Assembly: GCA_021834945.1 (NCBI GenBank)
Contig: JAKBRA010000040.1
Coordinates: 1 to 5,161 of the forward strand
Direction of reading: 5' to 3'
Length of the DNA stretch: 5,161 nt
Source of the DNA: Nanobdellota archaeon
GTDB lineage: Archaea > Nanoarchaeota > Nanoarchaeia > Parvarchaeales > Parvarchaeaceae
This document shows, piece after piece, positions 1 through 3,833 of the stretch. Every line of letters begins with the position of its first letter. Within the stretch, counting starts at the first letter, position 1. The notes beneath the pieces are model-generated. The model was not told where the DNA came from, did not search any database, and saw only the letters and a program-made list of their open reading frames with translations. The position numbers and the translations under genes were made by a program.

Positions 1-613
1 AGATTTACTGATAAAGGCAGGTATGGAAAGAGACGAAGCAAAGAAGATAGCTGCTATATATGGAGAAAACATGCTAGTAGACGGTACCAGGGGAATAATA
101 CACATCGGTGAAGTAATAGAGATGTGCATAGAAGCTTTCAATGAAGTTATGAAGGAAGGGCCACAGGCGAGAGAAGAAGTACGTGGGGTAAAAATTGTAT
201 TAACTGATATGGTTTTGCACGAGGATGCAATTCATCGTGGCCCTGCACAGGTTATACCTGCTGTAAGGGATGCAATAAAGGACGCTGTTTTGCAAGCAAA
301 CCCGATATTATTGGAGCCAATACAGATAATCAGAGTTGACTTGCCGATGGCAAACCTCAGCAACGTTAGCGCTTTGATACAGTCTAAAAGGAGTATAATT
401 GACAACGTAAAAGATGACGGAAGCAAAGCGGTAATAACCGCAGAAATGCCCGTATCTTCTACCTTCAACTTCACAAATGAGCTTAGATCTGCTACTGAAG
501 GCAGGGGCTCCTGGTCTTTAGCTGGAGAAACATTTAGAAGATTGCCAAGAGACATATACCCAACTGTTGTGAAACAGATAAGAGACAGAAAGGGATTACC
601 TCCATTGCAGTAA
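1..613 (+). CDS. fusA: Elongation factor 2 (aEF-2), C-terminal part, 5' end outside the window
   Basis: This is the end of the GTPase that drives ribosome translocation in archaea (EF-2/EF-G family). The frame is open from base 2 (D-L-L-I-K-A-G then M-E-R-D) with no stop, so the Met at 23 is internal and the gene begins upstream of the window. The visible ~203 residues cover the rest of domain IV and all of domain V; the GTPase domain lies outside. Counting from the Met at 23, domain IV holds VKEGP-like V42-MKEGP, VRGVK at 53-57 and LHEDAIHRGPAQ at 65-76. H71 (codon 233-235) matches the histidine that is converted to diphthamide in archaeal and eukaryotic EF-2. Domain V begins near LLEPIQ at 96-101 and includes ELRSATEGRG (151-160). 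The protein ends in RDRKGLPPLQ, a typical archaeal EF-2 tail. Family assignment is very secure; bacterial EF-G lacks the DAIHRG motif and this tail. The symbol fusA is the customary archaeal name. Confidence 0.96.
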   Translation, partial: DLLIKAGMERDEAKKIAAIYGENMLVDGTRGIIHIGEVIEMCIEAFNEVMKEGPQAREEVRGVKIVLTDMVLHEDAIHRGPAQVIPAVRDAIKDAVLQANPILLEPIQIIRVDLPMANLSNVSALIQSKRSIIDNVKDDGSKAVITAEMPVSSTFNFTNELRSATEGRGSWSLAGETFRRLPRDIYPTVVKQIRDRKGLPPLQ

Positions 614-669
614 TGCCTTTCTGTATATTCATTGATTTCAACTTGTTCTAATGCAGCTGCGCTGTCACT

Positions 670-699
670 AATTTTTATACCCCTATCAAAATAAAAATT
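670..699. terminator. Putative bidirectional terminator between convergent genes
   Basis: A perfect 9-bp inverted repeat (AATTTTTAT at 670-678, ATAAAAATT at 691-699) encloses a 12-base loop. It lies 57 bases past the EF-2 stop and 29 bases past the stop of the minus-strand gene. Both arms contain a run of five T on one strand (672-676 on plus; complement of 693-697 on minus), so each transcript would carry a U5 tract. A further T5 for the minus-strand transcript is the complement of 720-724, just after its stop codon. Archaeal RNA polymerase terminates mainly at U-tracts, so the T-runs matter more than the A/U-only stem, which would be weak. The spacer 614-727 shows nothing else recognisable. 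Confidence 0.45.
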
Positions 700-727
700 C
701 TCCAGAAATTGTTAAAAGCAAAAATGA

Positions 728-2209
728 TTAACTTGTTGCGTTTACAGTATAGAAAGCGCTAGCTCCATTTGTTCCCTGCAGGTAAAGGTCATACTGAGTA
801 CCCGGAACGAGTTCCAACGCCAATAAACCATTACCAAGATTTATCTCCCCTGAAAAGTTAAGGGTTACAGAACTGCCTGCCTTTAAGCTGTAACCGAAAT
901 TGGCTGGGAGAGAGAAGTTGCTGTTCTCTCTAACATTGTTTGAAAGGCCAGAATAACCGTAATTAACGCTTACATCTGTGCTGTTTATCCTTTGGACGTT
1001 TGCTGGGCTTATGTTTATTGGCATATTAAACAATGAAAAACCTGAGAAAGGAAGGAAAAGAGTTGCATTCGAGGAAATGAAGAAGTTTATTGACCTACCA
1101 GCAACTATCCTATTTAGAATGTTAACCCTGTTTTCATTTGCTATCAGATTCTGGTGCATTTCTGTTTCCATTGCATTAAACTGTGATTCTGCCCTTGATT
1201 TTATGTTACCAAACCTGTTTCTTATGCTATTACCAATAGAAATGTTGTAACCACCAACTCCCAAACTGGCGTTTATACTGCTCAGATTTGCAGCCAGCGA
1301 CTTGTTTAAATTTCCAATTATGGAAGGCATTTCAGATTTAATGACTGAAACCTGATTTTGTAGCTTCGCTCTGTATCCCTTTATTGTTTGTATTGTATTT
1401 CTTGATAGATTTGCACTGAAATTGAACATTGAAAGCTTAAAGCCATTTACCATTTTTAGCCTTAAATGCTGAAGAACAACGCTTTCATTTGAATTGTCTT
1501 TTACTGTCACCGATATCTTTGTGATATTTCCGATTTGCTGAAGGCTTGCAGCTGTTATCGTTACATTAGGCCTTTCAAAGAACAATGACCTGTTTATATT
1601 TGCAGGTATGTGCTCTACTGCACCGACTGCCTTATTTGTCAAGCCAGTTGATGACAATGCTAATAATGAAGGAATCAACATATACTGCGTTGAATTTGCA
1701 GTATAAACCGTTACTACTGCTGGTGTAAAGTCTAGTATCAGGCTTGATGAGCTGTTTATCTTGTTGAAGTTTGCAGGTATATTTGCTGTAACTACTGGAC
1801 TTGGAACCTCTACAGTATAGGTAGTTCCATTTATAGTTATATTCGCAGAAACCACTGCAAATGCTATTGACTTAATCATTGAATTTAAAGGAAGGTTTGC
1901 AGAAGCCAGTACCTTTGAGCTATTAACCAAAGAAAGAAGGTTTATGCTGCCGGATGAATTTACACTTGCATAGTTAGCTGATCCGTTTGCAGTGAAGTAA
2001 AGTATTTTAAAAGACGAATAGGAAATGTACAAGCTAGTTGTGTTTGCAGGCACTTCTGCTGGGTCTGTAATCGCTATTGGTACCGCAGTAGTGCTTGTAC
2101 TAGTTACATTGCTTACCGCCTTTGAAACTACACTTGGATGATAAATCAGAACTGCTGCTATCACTAAAACGACAATTATAACAGCAACTATCGGAATTCC
2201 TTTGTTCAT
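728..2209 (-). CDS. Membrane-anchored, sequon-rich surface protein with DUF4382-like domain
   Basis: A 493-residue exported protein of unknown function. M-N-K-G is followed by a strongly hydrophobic stretch at residues 5-22, so the N-terminus is a signal anchor or a pilin-type (class III) signal, and the rest should lie outside the cell. Residues ~43-188 resemble DUF4382: AITDPAEVP at 46-54, then SLYISYSSFKI (59-69), INLLSL (89-94) and a string of beta-strand-like segments. Residues ~265-370 are predicted helical and hold most of the Lys/Arg/Glu, possibly a stalk. Residues ~373-493 look beta-rich, with SSVTLNFSG (446-454) and LVPGTQYDLYL (467-477), like an Ig-type module. I count 25 N-X-S/T sequons (for example N34, N56, N123, N127, N267, N313, N451, N490), about one per 20 residues. 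There is no Cys and no Trp. No C-terminal anchor is visible. The ATG at 2209 is chosen because the hydrophobic segment follows directly and a TATA box sits ~25 bases upstream. It is convergent with EF-2 and divergent from the HIT gene. The gene is solid; the DUF4382 assignment is from pattern memory and the role is unknown. Confidence 0.85.
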   Translation of the reverse strand: MNKGIPIVAVIIVVLVIAAVLIYHPSVVSKAVSNVTSTSTTAVPIAITDPAEVPANTTSLYISYSSFKILYFTANGSANYASVNSSGSINLLSLVNSSKVLASANLPLNSMIKSIAFAVVSANITINGTTYTVEVPSPVVTANIPANFNKINSSSSLILDFTPAVVTVYTANSTQYMLIPSLLALSSTGLTNKAVGAVEHIPANINRSLFFERPNVTITAASLQQIGNITKISVTVKDNSNESVVLQHLRLKMVNGFKLSMFNFSANLSRNTIQTIKGYRAKLQNQVSVIKSEMPSIIGNLNKSLAANLSSINASLGVGGYNISIGNSIRNRFGNIKSRAESQFNAMETEMHQNLIANENRVNILNRIVAGRSINFFISSNATLFLPFSGFSLFNMPINISPANVQRINSTDVSVNYGYSGLSNNVRENSNFSLPANFGYSLKAGSSVTLNFSGEINLGNGLLALELVPGTQYDLYLQGTNGASAFYTVNATS

Positions 2210-2215
2210 ATAGGA

Positions 2216-2246
2216 GATAACAAATTAGTTATATATAAATGTTATC
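2216..2246. promoter_or_regulatory. Divergent promoter: palindromic TATA box flanked by inverted repeat
   Basis: The 54-bp gap between two divergent start codons contains TTATATATAA at 2229-2238, a perfect palindrome centred at 2233.5 and a good archaeal TATA box on both strands. Its centre is ~25 bases from the minus-strand ATG (2209) and ~31 bases from the plus-strand ATG (2264). With the usual archaeal TATA-to-start-site distance of about 25-27 bases, the minus transcript would begin at or next to its ATG (leaderless) and the plus transcript a few bases before its ATG. A 7-bp inverted repeat, GATAACA (2216-2222) and TGTTATC (2240-2246), brackets the box. It could be a regulator site or part of the BRE elements on the two sides. 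No Shine-Dalgarno sequence precedes either ATG, which agrees with leaderless initiation. Confidence 0.7.
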
Positions 2247-2263
2247 CGCTAATAAAGCTTGAT

Positions 2264-2731
2264 ATGGAATGCGTATTCTGCAGTGAAACCACATTGAATA
2301 TAGAAAAATTCTACGAAGATGAGAACTTTGTAGCTATATATAACATTAGACCGGTAGTCAAAGGCCACTGCCTTGTGATACCGAAAAGGCACATTGAAAG
2401 CATGCTCGAATTGAATGAAAGAGAAAGGATGGACTTTATTTCCTTTTCAAACAAGGCCATATTTATAGCGCTAAAATACGCAAATGCAAATGACCTTGAT
2501 TTCCTTCTGCAAAAAGGAGAAAACGCAGGACAGAGCATAAAGCACTTGCATTTCCATATTATGCCTAGGAAAAAAAACGACAGCCTTGGAGTAAACAAGG
2601 ACAAATTCTTCCAGTCCTTTGCCGAAAAGGAAAACACTGTAAAGACGTTGACAAACGATGAAATGAAAGCAGTCGTAAATGATTTGAGAAGCATAGCAGA
2701 AAATCACAGAATACAGATAAATGAGCTATAA
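2264..2731 (+). CDS. HIT-family nucleotide hydrolase/transferase (Hint/Fhit-like)
   Basis: A 155-residue, probably cytoplasmic protein of the histidine-triad superfamily. These enzymes hydrolyse nucleoside phosphoramidates, dinucleoside polyphosphates or related nucleotidyl compounds through a His-AMP-type intermediate. The signature is NAGQSIKHLHFHIMPR at 87-102, giving the triad H94-x-H96-x-H98 followed by I-M; by family precedent the middle residue, H96, is the nucleophile. The N-terminal half has the usual fold elements: NIRPVVKGHCLVIPKRH at 27-43, where P30 and the G34-H35 segment contribute to the nucleotide pocket. C3-x-x-C6 together with H43 and H94 fits the structural zinc site found in many HIT proteins. 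The last ~50 residues (105-155) form a charged, helical extension beyond the core. GalT-like proteins are excluded because the third triad residue is His, not Gln. The physiological substrate cannot be told from sequence. The ATG at 2264 is supported by the TATA spacing and because the CxxC follows immediately. The gene is divergent from the surface protein and is followed by its own 79-base gap. Confidence 0.93.
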   Translation: MECVFCSETTLNIEKFYEDENFVAIYNIRPVVKGHCLVIPKRHIESMLELNERERMDFISFSNKAIFIALKYANANDLDFLLQKGENAGQSIKHLHFHIMPRKKNDSLGVNKDKFFQSFAEKENTVKTLTNDEMKAVVNDLRSIAENHRIQINEL

Positions 2732-2767
2732 GATTTCAGTAAATTGATAGATGTTTTCCCACCACAC

Positions 2768-2784
2768 TTTATAAACTATAAAAA
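2768..2784 (+). promoter_or_regulatory. Putative archaeal promoter of the glycosyltransferase operon
   Basis: The 79-base gap after the HIT gene holds two overlapping-range TATA-like elements: TTTATAAA at 2768-2775 and TATAAAAA at 2777-2784. They would place transcription starts roughly 13 and 4 bases before the ATG at 2811. A third, weaker ATATAA-like stretch near 2785-2791 would put the start at the second ATG (2814). No Shine-Dalgarno sequence is present before 2811, which fits a leaderless or very short leader. The presence of these elements suggests that the glycosyltransferase pair is transcribed separately from the HIT gene. Which element is used cannot be decided by eye. Confidence 0.5.
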
Positions 2785-2810
2785 CATATAACCAATAAAA
2801 TTAATAAAGC

Positions 2811-3833
2811 ATGATGAAAAATTACATTGTAATACCAACATACAAGGAAGTTGATAATTTGAGAGAGTTACTGCCAATTCTTACTAGGTATAACGTAATA
2901 ATAGTGGATGACAATTCACTTGACGGGACTGAAAAGCTCTGTAAAAAATACAAAAACGTAAAGCTTATAGTGAGGAAAGGCAAAAGAGGTTTGGCATCTG
3001 CGGTTATAGATGGTGTATTATCAATAAAAGAGAAGGATGCAAAAGTTGTTGTCATGGATGCAGATTTCCAGCATGACCCTAAAAAACTACCGGATTTCTT
3101 TAATGCATTGGATAAAAACGGCTTTGTCTGCGGCGCAAGAAACAGACTAAACATGCCCTTTTACAGAAAAATAATCTCCAAAACGGCAAAGGGTCTGGCA
3201 AAGATACTGGTGCCTGAAACTAATGCAGTAAGTGACCCTATGTCAGGCTACTTTGGCTTCAGGTTAAATGCCGTAAACCTTGATAAAGTAAAACCAATAG
3301 GCTACAAGATCATGCTTGAATTCATCGTTAACCTAAAGCCGAATGAAAGCATAAAAGAGGTGAAATATGACTTTAGGGAAAGAAAATTCGGAAGCTCAAA
3401 GCTCGGCTTTAAAGTAATAATTGATTACATAAAGCAGGTTTTAAGATTAAACAACTACAGGGTTTTGATTTTTGCGCTTGTGGGACTTTCCGGCGTATTG
3501 GTCAATGAAGGAATTGCATTTTTGCTGCATCCTTATCTGCCGCTGTACCTGGTGTTTTTAGTTTCTGCTGAATCGTCAGTGCTTACAAACTTTATGCTCA
3601 ACCACAATTTCACATTCCATAGGAGGGTAAAGTTTACGAAGGCGCTACCAAGATACAACCTTATAGCACTTGCAGGCCTTTTGATAAACGTAGGAGTAGC
3701 TTTATATCTTTCTATGTTCATAGAGTATTTACTAGCAAACTTTTTCGGAATTTTGATAGCGTTTATTTTCAATTATTCACTTTCCGAAACAGTAGCATGG
3801 AGCAACATTACAAATTATCATGAAAAAAACTAA
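2811..3833 (+). CDS. GT2 glycosyltransferase fused to GtrA-type membrane domain (dolichol-phosphate mannose synthase-like)
   Basis: A 340-residue membrane enzyme likely to transfer a sugar from a nucleotide donor (GDP-mannose in the best-known relatives) to polyprenyl/dolichyl phosphate on the cytoplasmic face. The GT-A domain (~1-212) shows IPTYKEVDNL (8-17), the nucleotide-binding IVDDNSLDGT (31-40), KGKRGLASA (56-64) and the metal-binding D83-A-D85-F-Q87. It continues with SDPMSGYFGFR (141-151) and the acceptor-side RKFGSSKLG (191-199). Residues ~217-330 form a four-helix GtrA/DPMS transmembrane domain with NFMLNHNFTF (260-269) and a similar NYSLSETVAW (321-330). This DxDxQ site plus two transmembrane hairpins matches the structurally known Pyrococcus furiosus dolichol-phosphate mannose synthase. 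The length is close to that of such fused enzymes. ATG 2811 is immediately followed by a second ATG at 2814; either could be the true start. The 3' end overlaps the next gene by 14 bases, implying an operon. The donor sugar and lipid specificity are inferred; a Glc- or GlcNAc-type polyprenyl-phosphate transferase is an alternative. Confidence 0.9.
   Translation: MMKNYIVIPTYKEVDNLRELLPILTRYNVIIVDDNSLDGTEKLCKKYKNVKLIVRKGKRGLASAVIDGVLSIKEKDAKVVVMDADFQHDPKKLPDFFNALDKNGFVCGARNRLNMPFYRKIISKTAKGLAKILVPETNAVSDPMSGYFGFRLNAVNLDKVKPIGYKIMLEFIVNLKPNESIKEVKYDFRERKFGSSKLGFKVIIDYIKQVLRLNNYRVLIFALVGLSGVLVNEGIAFLLHPYLPLYLVFLVSAESSVLTNFMLNHNFTFHRRVKFTKALPRYNLIALAGLLINVGVALYLSMFIEYLLANFFGILIAFIFNYSLSETVAWSNITNYHEKN
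3820..3833 (+). other. 14-base overlap of two glycosyltransferase genes containing an A7 run
   Basis: The start codon of the GT-C gene (3820-3822) lies in the +1 frame relative to the GT2-GtrA gene, whose stop is TAA at 3831-3833. The overlap contains seven consecutive A (3823-3829). No Shine-Dalgarno sequence is visible in the ~20 bases before the internal start, so termination-reinitiation coupling is the simplest reading. Slippage on the A7 is an alternative that would join the two frames. Confidence 0.75.

Noticed and set aside
23..25. ATG at 23 as the true start of a short 196-residue gene
   Set aside because: The frame stays open to base 2 and the upstream residues continue the EF-2 domain IV alignment, so this is an internal Met of a gene cut by the window edge.
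232..555. 107-codon minus-strand open frame inside the EF-2 gene
   Set aside because: It is antisense to strongly conserved EF-2 domains IV/V and its translation resembles no known family; a shadow frame.
978..1250. 90-codon plus-strand open frame opposite the surface protein
   Set aside because: It lies wholly within the minus-strand gene, whose frame shows a coherent signal, domains and sequons; no promoter or family signature on the plus strand.
2212..2218. AGGAGAT resembling a Shine-Dalgarno sequence before the HIT gene
   Set aside because: It lies about 46 bases upstream of ATG 2264 and on the far side of the TATA box, so it would not be in the predicted transcript; on the minus strand it reads as a pyrimidine run.
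2311..2707. Two minus-strand open frames (2311-2694 and 2471-2707) opposite the HIT gene
   Set aside because: Both are antisense to the histidine-triad coding region and show Cys/Phe/Ser-rich low-information translations typical of shadows.
2264..2731. HIT protein as a galactose-1-phosphate uridylyltransferase relative
   Set aside because: GalT enzymes have His-x-His-x-Gln; here all three triad positions are His (94, 96, 98) and the protein is much shorter than GalT.
2822..3772. Minus-strand open frames opposite the GT2-GtrA gene (2822-3154 and 3533-3772)
   Set aside because: The plus strand carries clear GT2 and GtrA motifs across both stretches; no supporting start signals on the minus strand.
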